DNA of 43,445 nucleotides from Bifidobacterium italicum (GTDB lineage: Bacteria; Actinomycetota; Actinomycetes; Actinomycetales; Bifidobacteriaceae): assembly GCF_002286915.1 (NCBI RefSeq), contig NZ_MVOG01000039.1:1-43445 (forward strand), written 5' to 3'. The notes under the pieces are model-generated. The model saw only the letters and a program-made list of their open reading frames with translations, had not been told where the DNA came from and ran no database searches. This document shows positions 1 through 9,355 of this stretch, in pieces. Position 1 is the first letter of the stretch. Each line of letters starts with the position of its first letter. The position numbers and the translations under genes are program-made.

Positions 1-416
<416 letters not shown>

Positions 417-640
417 ACATTCATGGAGACATCCAACAGATGACTCACAAAAGAAAAAGACGGACCATCCAATAAGGAAGGACGGTCACACAAAAACCCC
501 GACACCCATCAAACCCCCTCGGGTACCACACGGGCGGGCATCGGACTGGCAATCAAAGACCACCACACAACCAACAAACGTCGGCCATATGATGAAGTAG
601 TACAGTACACACTATTGAGTTCTCAAACCACCACACACAC
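417..640 (-). promoter_or_regulatory. rRNA operon leader with conserved processing/antitermination-type element
   Basis: On the minus strand, about 190 nt before mature 16S, stands TTTGAGAACTCAATAGTGTG (608-627). This element recurs in actinobacterial rRNA leaders and spacers and is associated with rRNA processing or antitermination. It marks this stretch as transcribed leader. I could not place a convincing -35/-10 pair; the rrn promoters should lie at higher coordinates. Confidence 0.6.
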
Positions 641-1365
641 CCACAACCACACCAGTCAACCAGACCAGCAAGCCGTGAGCGGCAGCAAGAAGAAAACTTA
701 CACCACCCCAACCACAAACGCAACCCCCACCCCCAAAACCCAACAACCACAACCCCTCCACGGCGTGTCGCAACCACCCAACACCAACACCAACCACACC
801 CAAAACCACACCTCGTCATCACCCAGCCCCCACACATCCGAACAACCCAGCCTCCAACCACACCACCGGAGCGAAATGCATCGCTCACCATCACATCGAA
901 CGGCCGAGTGAACATTGGGGAGAGCCGCGCCAGCCGTCATCGCCAAGCCCCACACGCGCGAACACCACCGACGCAAACCGCTCCCATGCGATCGCCAGAC
1001 CCCACACCAGCGAACACCACCGACACGAGGCGGACCACCCGCGATCGCGCAAACCCGCCCAGGCGAACCCCACCCACGAACCGCACCCGAGCGCATCGGA
1101 CCGGCGGCCTCCCGCGATCATCACCGTCACCGAACCGCCTGGGTAATCGGAACGCCGGTGGAGGGGCCGCCCGGAATCCTGGACGAACCACACTCACGCG
1201 GTCGGAGACCCGACCCCAGCGAGCATCACCGGCGCGAACCGCGTCGGGACGCATCGGACGGTGCCCGGCATCGGCGTCGAAGCACCGGAAACCGCATGCG
1301 ACACGCCGAAGCGTCGATCGGATTTGGCAAATCGACGCCCATCGGGTAAGTTTACTTCTCGGCCC
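628..1365. other. Non-coding low-complexity region upstream of the rRNA operon
   Basis: There is no credible gene here. From about 628 to 900 the plus strand is almost free of G (A/C-rich), so the rrn-coding strand is G/T-rich. From about 820 to 1130 a degenerate motif recurs: on the plus strand, a CGCCA-GCCCCACAC block followed by CGAACACCACCGAC. The two clearest copies are near 941-973 and 993-1026, and a weaker one lies near 820-848. Open frames across it exist on both strands but have repetitive, GC-driven translations and no supporting ribosome binding site. The rrn promoters are expected in here but are not resolved. Confidence 0.5.
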
Positions 1366-1437
1366 GGGCGGTTGGCGCAGTGGTAGCGCACTTCCCTGAC
1401 ACGGAAGGGGTCACAAGTTCGAATCTTGTATCGCCCA
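1366..1437 (+). tRNA. tRNA-Val(GAC)
   Basis: The cloverleaf is visible. Acceptor GGGCGGT pairs with ATCGCCC, the D arm contains GCGCAGTGGTAGCGC, and the anticodon arm CTTCC-CTGACAC-GGAAG carries anticodon GAC. The T arm contains GTTCGAATC, and the discriminator is A1437. The 3' CCA is not encoded; CGA follows. It lies 24 bp before tRNA-Gly in the same direction and is probably cotranscribed with it. Confidence 0.96.
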
Positions 1438-1461
1438 CGAAACCGGTTTCCGGTTGACTTT

Positions 1462-1537
1462 GCGGACATAGCTTAGTTGGTAAAGCGCGACCTTGCCAAG
1501 GTCGAGACCGCGGGTTCGAGTCCCGTTGTCCGCTCCA
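1462..1537 (+). tRNA. tRNA-Gly(GCC)
   Basis: Acceptor GCGGACA pairs with TGTCCGC, and the anticodon stem GACCT-TGCCAA-AGGTC carries anticodon GCC. The T arm is CGGG-TTCGAGT-CCCG. The discriminator is T1534, and CCA is encoded at 1535-1537, unlike the neighbouring tRNA-Val. A strong terminator hairpin begins 4 nt downstream. Confidence 0.96.
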
Positions 1538-1540
1538 AAG

Positions 1541-1568
1541 AAAACAGCTCCCGAAAGGGAGCTGTTTT
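1541..1568. terminator. Intrinsic terminator after the tRNA pair
   Basis: A perfect 12-bp stem, AAAACAGCTCCC with GGGAGCTGTTTT, closes a GAAA tetraloop. It has an A tract on one side and a T tract on the other, so it can stop transcription from both directions. It ends the tRNA unit and could also stop the convergent gene ending at 1601. Confidence 0.9.
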
Positions 1569-1600
1569 CGTATCATCCTTAGACGATGGCGCCGGCGGCG

Positions 1601-1819
1601 TCAGCCCTCCCGGGCCTCCTCCTCGCGCTCGGCCGCTTTGTCCACATCCGCGGCGGCCTTGTCGAGATCGACGTCGGACTTCACCTCATGCTTGGCGGCA
1701 CGGTCCACGTCCTTCCAGGCGTCCTTGTCCTGATGCTCGGCTTTGCGCTCGTCGACATCGGCCTTGAAGTCGTCGAACCTCTCCTTGAGCGTCTCATGGG
1801 CCTTCGTTTCGTCTGCCAT
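1601..1819 (-). CDS. Small highly charged hypothetical protein (72 aa)
   Basis: The protein is almost entirely hydrophilic, rich in Asp, Glu, Lys and Ala, with no membrane segment, no cysteine and likely helical character. The start chosen is MADETKA, because GAAAGGA stands about 7 nt upstream; a longer frame to 1870 has no ribosome site. It is convergent with the tRNA unit. Its composition recalls small bacterial stress-type proteins, but I recognise no family and assign no function. Other tiny charged proteins in this window (17606, 18258, 20113) have a similar flavour. Confidence 0.7.
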   Translation of the reverse strand: MADETKAHETLKERFDDFKADVDERKAEHQDKDAWKDVDRAAKHEVKSDVDLDKAAADVDKAAEREEEAREG

Positions 1820-1951
1820 GGCAACATCCTTTCGTTGTACGGTGTCGCAAACCCTTATGGGTCCCACCATTACACCTCGTTTGCCGGGACGGCGCGCGAC
1901 GCACCGCTGTGGGCATAGGCGCGATATGCTGCTACACCGTTAGCGTGCGCA

Positions 1952-4063
1952 TCACTCCTCGCGCATCGCCACATGGCAGAACTCCGGCACCTTGTACCAT
2001 TTCACCGGATAGCCGGCGCCATGGGCGCAGAACACCGAATCCGGCGTATGCTCCAGATCGGCTTCGGGATCATAGCCTGCCGCCGCCACGACGGCGGCCT
2101 CGTCATGGCAGCGGCGGTATCCGGCGAAGGTCAGCGACAGCCTTCCGCGCCCATGGGAGTAGGCGTTCACCTCCATCGCATAGTCACGCATACCGCTGAC
2201 CGGCGCCACGCCTTCCAATACCGCATAGCCGTCATCCACCTGCGGCGCGTCGCTCTCGCCACACATCCGCTGCACGTCGCTCATCGCACGTCCGAGCGAT
2301 TCCTGCGGCAGCTCGAGCCGGAACCGGTACCACGGTTCGAGCAGGCGGCAGTTGCCGACGCCCTCGATGCGCGCGCCGCGTTCCTCCGCCGCGCCCGCTT
2401 CGGCCTCCTCGGCATCCGTGCCGCCATCGGCCGCCGCATCGTCGCGCGCGCCGCCGGCGAATCGGCGCGCCACGTCGAGCTCGGTGCAGTCGGTCGGTAC
2501 GCCGGCGCGCGCCTCCATCAGCCCCATGCGCAGCGCACGGTACGTCGCCTGCCGGAAGTCACCGCCTTCGGTGTGTTTGAGATGCCCGCGGCCGGCGATG
2601 AGCGAGACGCGCATGTCGGTGATCGGCGCGCCGACGAGCACGCCGAGATGTTCGCGTTCGCGCAGATGCTGCAGGATGAGCCGCCGCCAGTTGCGGTCGA
2701 GCTCGTTCTCGTCCACATCGCTGACGAATTCGAGTCCGGCGCCTTCGTCGAGCGGCTCGAGCAGCAGGTGCACCTCGGCGTAGTGGCGCAGCGGTTCGAA
2801 ATGCCCGACGCCTTCGACAGGGGCCGCGATCGTCTCCTTGTAGAGGATCGACCCCGCGCCGAACCCAACGTCGAGTCCGAAGCGGTCGTGCATGAGCTGT
2901 TCGACGACCTCGAGCTGCACGGCGCCCATCAGCTGCACATGCGCCTCCTGCAGCCGCTCCTGCCAGACGACGTGCAGCAGCGGCTCCTCATCCTCGAGCT
3001 CGCGCAACGCAAGCAGACACTTGTGGATGTCATGCCGCCCCGGCAGCAGCGTATAGGTGAGCACCGGCTGCAACGTCGGGTCTCCGGCATCGGATTCGAT
3101 GCCGAACCCCTCCCCCGGGAACGTATGCTCGGGTCCGCTGACGGCGCATACGGTGCCGGCCTGGGCTAGCGTCGTCGTCGTGCTCGTCGCTCCGGAGACG
3201 CTGCGCACCTGATCGATCTTCTCGCCGACGCCGCCGTCCTTCGCCGGCAGCACCATTTTCGCGCGCAGCTCGCCGCCAGTCACTTTCATCCAGCTCAGCC
3301 GGTTGCCTTGCGCGTCGTGGGAGATCTTGAACACGCGCGCGCCGAAGTCCTGCGGATATCGCGGCTGCCGCACGAAGCGCGCAAAACCGCGCAGGAAATC
3401 GTCGACGCCCTGCATGCGCAGCGCGGCGCCGCAGTAGACCGGGAACACGCGACGCGCGGCGACGAGTTCCCGGATGAGCCCGTCGCCGACGGCGCCGGCG
3501 TCGAGGTATTCGTCCATCGCGCGCTCGCTCTGCATCGCAACCGCCTCCATCGACTCGTCAGACAACGTCATGCCGCCGTCCGCGCCGGGCACGGGCGTGA
3601 AGTCGATGCAGCCGTCGCCGAACCGGCGCTGCAGCTGTGCGAGCACGCGACGTTCGTCGGCGCCGGCCGCATCGGTCTTGTTGATGAAGACGAAGGTCGG
3701 CACCCCGTACTGTCCGAGCAGACGGAACAACGTCTGCGTGTGCCCTTGGATGCCGTCGACGGCGGAAACGACGAGGACCGCGTAGTCGAGCACCTGCAAC
3801 GTGCGTTCGGTCTCGGCGCTGAAGTCGACGTGCCCCGGCGTATCAAGCAACGTGAGTTCGAGATCGTCGACGTCGATGATCGCCGGTTCGGTGAAGATCG
3901 TGATGCCGCGCGCGCGTTCGATCGCGTTCGTGTCGAGGAACGCGTCGCCGTGGTCGACGCGGCCGAGCCGGCGCGTCGCGCCTGCCGCGTACAGCAGCGC
4001 CTCCGACAACGTCGTCTTGCCCGCGTCCACATGGGCCACGACGCCCGCCACGATCCGCTTCAT
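1952..4063 (-). CDS. TetM/EF-G-like translational GTPase (ribosomal protection family)
   Basis: This 703-aa protein has a complete N-terminal GTPase domain: G1 AHVDAGKTT (10-18), switch ARGITIF (51-57), G3 DTPGH (74-78) and G4 NKTD (128-131). EF-G-like domains II-V follow. Overall it fits the TetM/TetW/OtrA group, which binds the ribosome and releases tetracycline, more than the roughly 700-aa canonical EF-G with GHVDAGKTT-type motifs. An acidic Ala/Glu/Asp-rich insert (DDAAADGGTDAEEAEAG) lies before the C-terminal domains. The start at 4063 has GGAAGGA upstream; the longer frame to 4204 overlaps the upstream gene. Family membership is clear, but actual tetracycline protection is an inference: chromosomal paralogs of this type often confer none. 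It follows the transporter gene at 4147 in the same direction. Confidence 0.85.
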   Translation of the reverse strand: MKRIVAGVVAHVDAGKTTLSEALLYAAGATRRLGRVDHGDAFLDTNAIERARGITIFTEPAIIDVDDLELTLLDTPGHVDFSAETERTLQVLDYAVLVVSAVDGIQGHTQTLFRLLGQYGVPTFVFINKTDAAGADERRVLAQLQRRFGDGCIDFTPVPGADGGMTLSDESMEAVAMQSERAMDEYLDAGAVGDGLIRELVAARRVFPVYCGAALRMQGVDDFLRGFARFVRQPRYPQDFGARVFKISHDAQGNRLSWMKVTGGELRAKMVLPAKDGGVGEKIDQVRSVSGATSTTTTLAQAGTVCAVSGPEHTFPGEGFGIESDAGDPTLQPVLTYTLLPGRHDIHKCLLALRELEDEEPLLHVVWQERLQEAHVQLMGAVQLEVVEQLMHDRFGLDVGFGAGSILYKETIAAPVEGVGHFEPLRHYAEVHLLLEPLDEGAGLEFVSDVDENELDRNWRRLILQHLREREHLGVLVGAPITDMRVSLIAGRGHLKHTEGGDFRQATYRALRMGLMEARAGVPTDCTELDVARRFAGGARDDAAADGGTDAEEAEAGAAEERGARIEGVGNCRLLEPWYRFRLELPQESLGRAMSDVQRMCGESDAPQVDDGYAVLEGVAPVSGMRDYAMEVNAYSHGRGRLSLTFAGYRRCHDEAAVVAAAGYDPEADLEHTPDSVFCAHGAGYPVKWYKVPEFCHVAMREE

Positions 4064-4146
4064 CGATGTTCCTTCCACGACATGCGCGGCCGACGCCGCA
4101 ACCATCCACTGATTGTACGAAGGACGGGCGCCGACGGCGCACGCCG

Positions 4147-5658
4147 CTACATCGCGGCGAACAGGCCACCGCGCACCGTATAAACCAGCCCGCACACCCC
4201 GCACAGGACGATCGCCGCGAACAGCACGCGCTCCTTCATGCTGAACGACGCGAGGAACGGCTTGTCCGGCGCGCTCTGGCGCCGCGCGATCGCGAAGATC
4301 GGCAGGCCGATCGCGAACAGCACGCAGGCCACCATCAGATACCGCAGCCCGGCGGCGTAGACGAGGAACAGCGAGAACAGCGACCCCAACACGCCGGTCG
4401 CGAGCGCGCGCCGGCGGCTCACGGCGCGTGTGGCGCGCCCATGCGCGGTGAACGCGCCGGGCTCACGCGCGGCCACCTTCCACAGATACAGGCAGCACAG
4501 CAGGTAGCAGGGCATCGACATGACCGACGTGATCGAGATCATCACGTTCCAGGCGTCGCCGCGTACGAAGTGGCACAGGATGAACAGCAGCTGGCAGGTG
4601 GCCGCCGTCAGCAGGATCCCGGCCTTCGGCGCGCCGTGACGGTTCGTGGCGAGGAAGGCGCGCGGCCAGATGCCGTCGCGGGCCGCGAACAGCGGCATCT
4701 GGCTGATCATCAGCATCCATACGAGCCACGAGAACAGCACGCTGACGATGACGCCGACGTTGACCATGACGGCGCCCCACAGGCCGAAGCGCTGCTCCAT
4801 GATGACCGACATCGACGGATTCGCCATCGCAGCGATGCGCCGCTGCCCGTAGACGCCGAGCGGCAGCAGCGAGACGAGCAGGTACAGCGCGAGCACGGCG
4901 ACGTATCCGCTCACCGTCGCGCGCGACACGGCCTTCGGCGAGCGCGCGCTGCCGGAGACGACGACGGCGCCCTCCATGCCGATGAACAGCCACAGCGTCA
5001 CGAGCATCGAGTCGCGCATCTGCCCGAACAGGTCGCCTGCGTGGAAGGCAAGCGGGCGCCCGTCTGCCGTCTGTCCCCAGAAGTCGCCGAGCATCACCCC
5101 GGGGCGGAACACCAGGCACAACGCGACGATGAACACGGCGACCGGCACGATCTTGCACACGGTGCCGACGATGTTGATGACGGCGCCGGTGCGCGTGCCG
5201 AGCATCGCGATCGCCGTCATCGTCCACAGCAGCGCCGACGCCGCGACGACCGAGGCCACGTTGTTGCCGTCGCTGAACGTTCCGGGGAAGAACGTGTCGA
5301 GCGTCGACATGATGAGCACGCCGTACGCGATGATCGAGAAGCAGTTGCACAGCCAGTACCCGTAGGCGACGAGGAATCCGACGAATCTGCCGAATCCCTG
5401 GCGCGCATAGGTGTACAGGCCGTCCTTGAGCTGCGGCTTGACCTCGGTGAGCGTGCGGAACGTGTTGACGATGCACCACATGCCGACGCCGGTGACGGCC
5501 CATGCGAGCAGCTGTCCGCCGGCGGCCGCGTGCACGGCCATGTTCTGCGGGAGGCTGAACACGCCGCCGCCGACCATCGCGGATACGACGATCGCGAACA
5601 GACCGGGGAATCCCACCGATCCGTCGGCATGGTCGGTAGTGTGCGTGTCCCTGTGCAT
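4147..5658 (-). CDS. ArcD-like basic amino acid antiporter (APC superfamily)
   Basis: This 503-aa polytopic protein has about 12-13 hydrophobic segments. The first, FPGLFAIVVSAMVGGGVFSLP, carries the Gly-rich unwound helix typical of the APC superfamily. VKPQLKDGLYTYARQGFGRFVGF resembles the arginine:ornithine and lysine exchanger (ArcD/YdgI) subgroup. Such proteins exchange arginine for ornithine, or an amino acid for its amine, in acid resistance or ATP supply. No arginine deiminase genes are in view, so the substrate is inferred. It lies 83 bp upstream of the TetM-like GTPase gene and could share a transcript with it. Confidence 0.85.
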   Translation of the reverse strand: MHRDTHTTDHADGSVGFPGLFAIVVSAMVGGGVFSLPQNMAVHAAAGGQLLAWAVTGVGMWCIVNTFRTLTEVKPQLKDGLYTYARQGFGRFVGFLVAYGYWLCNCFSIIAYGVLIMSTLDTFFPGTFSDGNNVASVVAASALLWTMTAIAMLGTRTGAVINIVGTVCKIVPVAVFIVALCLVFRPGVMLGDFWGQTADGRPLAFHAGDLFGQMRDSMLVTLWLFIGMEGAVVVSGSARSPKAVSRATVSGYVAVLALYLLVSLLPLGVYGQRRIAAMANPSMSVIMEQRFGLWGAVMVNVGVIVSVLFSWLVWMLMISQMPLFAARDGIWPRAFLATNRHGAPKAGILLTAATCQLLFILCHFVRGDAWNVMISITSVMSMPCYLLCCLYLWKVAAREPGAFTAHGRATRAVSRRRALATGVLGSLFSLFLVYAAGLRYLMVACVLFAIGLPIFAIARRQSAPDKPFLASFSMKERVLFAAIVLCGVCGLVYTVRGGLFAAM

Positions 5659-5762
5659 ATCCGCGCCCCGCGTTTTCGTTCGACGACCGTTTTCGTTACG
5701 CCGTCATCGTAATGCATACGCCGCGGTTACGCCGACAGGGCGCAACGGACCCCCGGCGCCGT

Positions 5763-6260
5763 CTATTCGGATTCGCCGTCGAGGCTGATCGAGAGCCGGT
5801 CGAAGGCAGCCTTCGCCGCGTCCTCGGTGGCGTTGCCCTCGAGCAGCACGACGGTGCTGCTGTCCTTGACTTTGACGACGTAGTTGTGCTCGGTCGCGTC
5901 GTCGACCGCCTCCTGCCAGAAGATGAAGTCGTTGCCGTTGCGTTCGCCTTCGTTGAGGATCTCGGCCGTGTCATCGCCGTCGATCTGCTCACGATAGAGC
6001 TCATAGCCCTCCTCGTGCAGGAACGAGCCCTCGAAGACCTCCTCGCCGTCCTTCGTGACCTCGAAGGGCACCTTGCCGGTGATGTCGTAGCCGCCGGTGA
6101 CGTCGAGCGTGACCTTGATCGCGTCGCCGGTGTCGACGTTGAACGTGTACGACTTGCTCGCATGTGCCTTGACGCCGCACGCGCCCATCGAGACGACGAC
6201 CGCCGTCGCCGCCGCGAACGCCGCGGCCCTCCTGATCATGGCTCCGCCCCTGATACGCAT
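5763..6260 (-). CDS. Putative secreted lipoprotein (about 165 aa)
   Basis: The N terminus has Arg residues, a hydrophobic Ala/Val stretch and SMGAC, a near-consensus lipobox with Cys at about residue 28 when started at 6260. The mature part is an acidic beta-rich domain of about 135 aa (SYTFNVDTGDAIKVTLDVTG...) with no motif I recognise. Starts at 6269, 6260 and 6239 are all possible. AGGAAAGGA sits about 9 nt before the 6260 ATG and abuts the 6269 ATG, so 6260 is preferred. It is probably anchored on the outer face of the membrane; its role is unknown. Confidence 0.72.
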   Translation of the reverse strand: MRIRGGAMIRRAAAFAAATAVVVSMGACGVKAHASKSYTFNVDTGDAIKVTLDVTGGYDITGKVPFEVTKDGEEVFEGSFLHEEGYELYREQIDGDDTAEILNEGERNGNDFIFWQEAVDDATEHNYVVKVKDSSTVVLLEGNATEDAAKAAFDRLSISLDGESE

Positions 6261-6593
6261 CCGTGTCATTCCTTTCCTCATCGCCGACATGACGGCGTCG
6301 GCGTGTCCTCGCCGTCGGGCCGCGCTCATCGGTGCCACGCTCCGTGGCGCCCGCGGCCCGACATCGTGCCACAGTACGGCACCACGTCGGGGCCGCGCAC
6401 GCATGGTCCACCGCTTGGGCATCGGCCGTCCTCATGTTGAACGCCGCGGCGCGGTTCGGCGACCGATGAACACCGCCGACGGCCGCGGCCGGGCGCGCTA
6501 CGTTGGAGGGGATGGACCGTTCCTCCCGCCGCACACGCCTCGACGCCGGCGGGAACTACGAAAGACGACGACGAAAAGGACGAGGGGGCGTCG
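6261..6593. other. Divergent intergenic region between lipoprotein and MFS genes
   Basis: This stretch of 333 bp lies between two divergently transcribed genes and should hold both promoters. It is very GC-rich. I see no confident -35/-10 pair, long palindrome or small gene in it. Confidence 0.4.
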
Positions 6594-8261
6594 ATGGGCG
6601 CGCGCAGTGCAAACGAAACGACCGGGACGAACGAATCGGCCAAGCCGGCCACGGCACGCGAAACGGCCATGGCGCATCGGACCGACGGATCGGGCAGGCC
6701 GCCCAAGCTGACCGACGACACGATGGTCGTCGCGAAGGACGGCCAGCGGCATTCATGGCGGTCGATCAAACTGCTGCTCGCGACGCTCATCATCAGCACG
6801 CTCGGCGACGGTTTCTGCTCGGTCATGATGTCGGTCGCGCTGCCGAACATCTCCGAGACCTACCATGTGAGCCTCGCAACGGCGAACTGGGTGACGGTCG
6901 GCTACGCGATCGTCGCCGCGACGGCCGTCATGACCGCCGCGAGCGCGCTTGCGCGCATCGGCCTCAAACGCCTGTTCTTCTGGAGCCGCATCCTGCTCAT
7001 CGTCAGTTCCGCGATAGGCCTGTGCTCGCTCGATTTCCCGATGATGCTGGCGAGCCGTCTGATCCAGGCGGTCGGCGCGGGGCTCATGTTCCCGACGATC
7101 AACACCGTCATCATCCGCGTCGTGCCGCCCGAGCGCTCCGGCCGCATCGTCTCGCTGAACAGCTCGATCATCGGCGTCGGCATCGCCGTCGCGCCGCTGC
7201 TGTCGGGCGTGTTCCTGACCTACGTGAGCCTGACGTCGATGTACGTCGTGCCGCTCCTTATCGGCGTCGTCTCGCTGATCATGGGCTGCCGTTACGCCTT
7301 CGACGTCGAAGCGCGCCGCAACATGCCGATCGACGTGTTCTCCGTCGCGCTCGCGTTCGTCGGGCTCGCGATGGTCATGCTCGGCTTCTCCGAGCTCACC
7401 GATCGCCCGCCGCTCGCCGCGGCGATGCTCCTCGCCGGTGTCGCCGTGCTCGCCGTCTTCGTGCGGCGGCAGACGCGACTGAGGACTCCGCTGCTCGATC
7501 TGCGGCCGCTGCGCCACGCCTACGTGTCCGTCGGCGTACTGCTGTTCCTCGCCGCGGGCATGGGACAGCAGGCCATCCTGCTGTTGCTGCCGCTGTATCT
7601 GGAACGCGCCTGCGCCTACACGCCGTTCGTCGCCGGCTCCTTCCTGCTGGCGCTCACGCTCGCCTACGCGGGCGCCGTGCTCTATGCGGGCAAGCGCGTC
7701 GACCGTCATGGCATGTGGCCGATCGTCTCGGTCGGCTTCGCGCTGCTGACGGTGGGTCTCTTCGCGATCTTCGGCGTCGCGCCGCTGCGTGCCGCGTGGC
7801 TCGTCGTGGCGATCAGCGCGTTCGCCATCGTCGGCGATTCCTTCGTCAACGTGCCCGACAAGGACGTCGTCTTCGAATCGCTGCCCGACGCGCAGGTGCC
7901 CGATGCGTCCTCGATCTTCTCGACCGGCTCGCAGATCGCGGGTTCGCTCGGCTCGGCGCTGTTCGTCGGCATCCTGTCCGCCGACGTGCTGCGCCAGACG
8001 CATGCCGGCGTGGGCCGCCACCTCGCCTACGCCGACGGCTTCCAGCATGCGGTGCTCGTCGGCGCGGTCATCGAGGCCGTCATGCTCGCCGTGTCGCTGT
8101 GGTATTCGCGGCAGATGGTGCGTCACGGACGCAACCGCATCACGCCGGCCGCGACGATGTCCAGCATCGCCCCAGCCTCATCGACGGCCGCGCTTCCGGA
8201 CGGTGCGCCCGCTACTTCATCCTCAACCGGCGTCCGCGGCGTTTCGCGCGGATCCGACTGA
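6594..8261 (+). CDS. MFS drug exporter, DHA2-type (14 TMS)
   Basis: This 555-aa protein has a hydrophilic N terminus of about 55 residues, then about 14 hydrophobic segments. LPNISETYHVSLATANWVTVGYAIVAATAVM is the first helix and loop of EmrB/QacA-like transporters. RLIQAVGAGLMFPTINTVII is the motif C region of proton-driven antiporters. It probably exports drugs or other amphiphiles. The start at 6594 has GGACGAGGGGG upstream; the Met at 6669 is an alternative. The last 50 bp overlap the 3' end of the convergent sortase gene. Confidence 0.88.
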   Translation: MGARSANETTGTNESAKPATARETAMAHRTDGSGRPPKLTDDTMVVAKDGQRHSWRSIKLLLATLIISTLGDGFCSVMMSVALPNISETYHVSLATANWVTVGYAIVAATAVMTAASALARIGLKRLFFWSRILLIVSSAIGLCSLDFPMMLASRLIQAVGAGLMFPTINTVIIRVVPPERSGRIVSLNSSIIGVGIAVAPLLSGVFLTYVSLTSMYVVPLLIGVVSLIMGCRYAFDVEARRNMPIDVFSVALAFVGLAMVMLGFSELTDRPPLAAAMLLAGVAVLAVFVRRQTRLRTPLLDLRPLRHAYVSVGVLLFLAAGMGQQAILLLLPLYLERACAYTPFVAGSFLLALTLAYAGAVLYAGKRVDRHGMWPIVSVGFALLTVGLFAIFGVAPLRAAWLVVAISAFAIVGDSFVNVPDKDVVFESLPDAQVPDASSIFSTGSQIAGSLGSALFVGILSADVLRQTHAGVGRHLAYADGFQHAVLVGAVIEAVMLAVSLWYSRQMVRHGRNRITPAATMSSIAPASSTAALPDGAPATSSSTGVRGVSRGSD

Positions 8262-9183
8262 ACGCGATCGCCGCGACGATCAGTGTGGCGAACACGGCGA
8301 GCGCGGAGCCGGCGGCGATGAGACGGCCGTCGCGCTGGGTCGAGGCGGGGGCGATCTTCGCCGGGATCGGCTCGCGCACACCGGTCACGAGCAGACGGTG
8401 CGAGTTGACGCCCACCGGCGTGCAGGTGACGAGCGTGATCGTCGCCGGGCCGTCTTCGTATCGCTTCCGCAGTTCGCGCAACGTCCGTTCCATGGCCTCC
8501 GGCTTGATCGTGCGGATGTCCTTGACACGGTAGCCCTGCTCCGCGCCGAGCACCCGCAGATAGAAGACGCCTCCTTCGCGCAGTTCGTCGAGGCGGGTGA
8601 ACAGCATCCCCTGCACCCCTCCCGAATGCGCGGCGAGCACCGCATAGGTGTGGTCGTCGCCGACCGGCATCGCCGTGCCGTAGATATGTCCCGCCCCTTT
8701 GTCGAGCACATCGTCGAGCGTCGTATGGTAGACGGGGACGTCCACCGAGATCTTCGGGATGATCAGACTCGCCATGCCGCCGGCGCCGTCGACGTCGAGC
8801 GTGCCCCGGTAGTCGGTGTCGACGATCTCCTCGGCGGCGCCGTCGTCGTTCTCGGCGTCGGCGGGGATGCGGCCGCCGAAACGCCGCTCGAGATCGGCGT
8901 TGTAGCGCTGCGCGCGCCGGTAGACCGCCCTGCGCTGCGCGTCAGGCCATTCCGCCGGCGCTGACGCGATATGGGAGGCCGCCTCGCGCGCGAGCATGTC
9001 GTTGTGAACGAGCGCACCGACGACCCAGGCGAGCAGCAGCGCCGCGGCGAGGTAGCACGTCCATCCCACGATCGCGAACACGGCCGTCACCGGGTCGCGC
9101 CGGTCGAGGTCCCCGCGTATCTTCGGCGCGAACCCGCGCCGCCGCATGCCGCCTGCATGTCCCGTCGTCCTCTGTTGCCCCAT
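8212..9183 (-). CDS. Class C (pilin-polymerising) sortase
   Basis: This 323-aa protein has an N-terminal membrane segment (about 33-59), an extracellular sortase domain and a C-terminal membrane segment followed by Arg/Lys-rich RAKRRGRR, the usual class C topology. The catalytic His is in AAHSG (186), Cys in TLVTC (254) and Arg in NSHRLLVTG (263). It should cleave the sorting motif of the upstream pilin and join subunits through a lysine. The start at 9183 is supported by GCAGGAGCGAGG just upstream; the frame extends further but without a ribosome site. It lies directly downstream of the pilin gene, separated by a large hairpin. Confidence 0.93.
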   Translation of the reverse strand: MGQQRTTGHAGGMRRRGFAPKIRGDLDRRDPVTAVFAIVGWTCYLAAALLLAWVVGALVHNDMLAREAASHIASAPAEWPDAQRRAVYRRAQRYNADLERRFGGRIPADAENDDGAAEEIVDTDYRGTLDVDGAGGMASLIIPKISVDVPVYHTTLDDVLDKGAGHIYGTAMPVGDDHTYAVLAAHSGGVQGMLFTRLDELREGGVFYLRVLGAEQGYRVKDIRTIKPEAMERTLRELRKRYEDGPATITLVTCTPVGVNSHRLLVTGVREPIPAKIAPASTQRDGRLIAAGSALAVFATLIVAAIAFSRIRAKRRGRRLRMK

Positions 9184-9266
9184 GTCCTCGCTCCTGCACC
9201 GTCCGCCGTCACCCGCGGATCCGTTCCCACTGTGGTCGATTGCCGACGCCCCGCCGGGGCGCATAT

Positions 9267-9320
9267 GGCACGATGCGGCCTTCCGGTCCGTCGTCGGAAG
9301 CCGGAAGGCCGCATCGTGCC
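9267..9320 (-). terminator. Perfect 20-bp stem-loop between pilin and sortase genes
   Basis: Arms 9267-9286 (GGCACGATGCGG...) and 9301-9320 are exact reverse complements over 20 bp around a 14-nt loop. The pilin stop codon is 36 bp upstream and the sortase start about 80 bp downstream on the minus strand. No T tract follows. Leaky termination or 3'-end protection, giving more pilin than sortase transcript, is the likely role. Confidence 0.7.
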
Positions 9321-9355
9321 GGTATCGGGTCGCCGCGCCGCCGGCGCCCGTCAGC

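Noticed and set aside
615..1399. Overlapping frames upstream of the rRNA operon on both strands
   Set aside because: They arise from low-complexity sequence, lack ribosome sites and show no protein-like composition.
4066..5712. Long plus-strand open frame of about 550 codons
   Set aside because: It is antisense to the ArcD-like transporter gene, with Arg/His/Asp-rich translation typical of GC shadow frames and no ribosome site.
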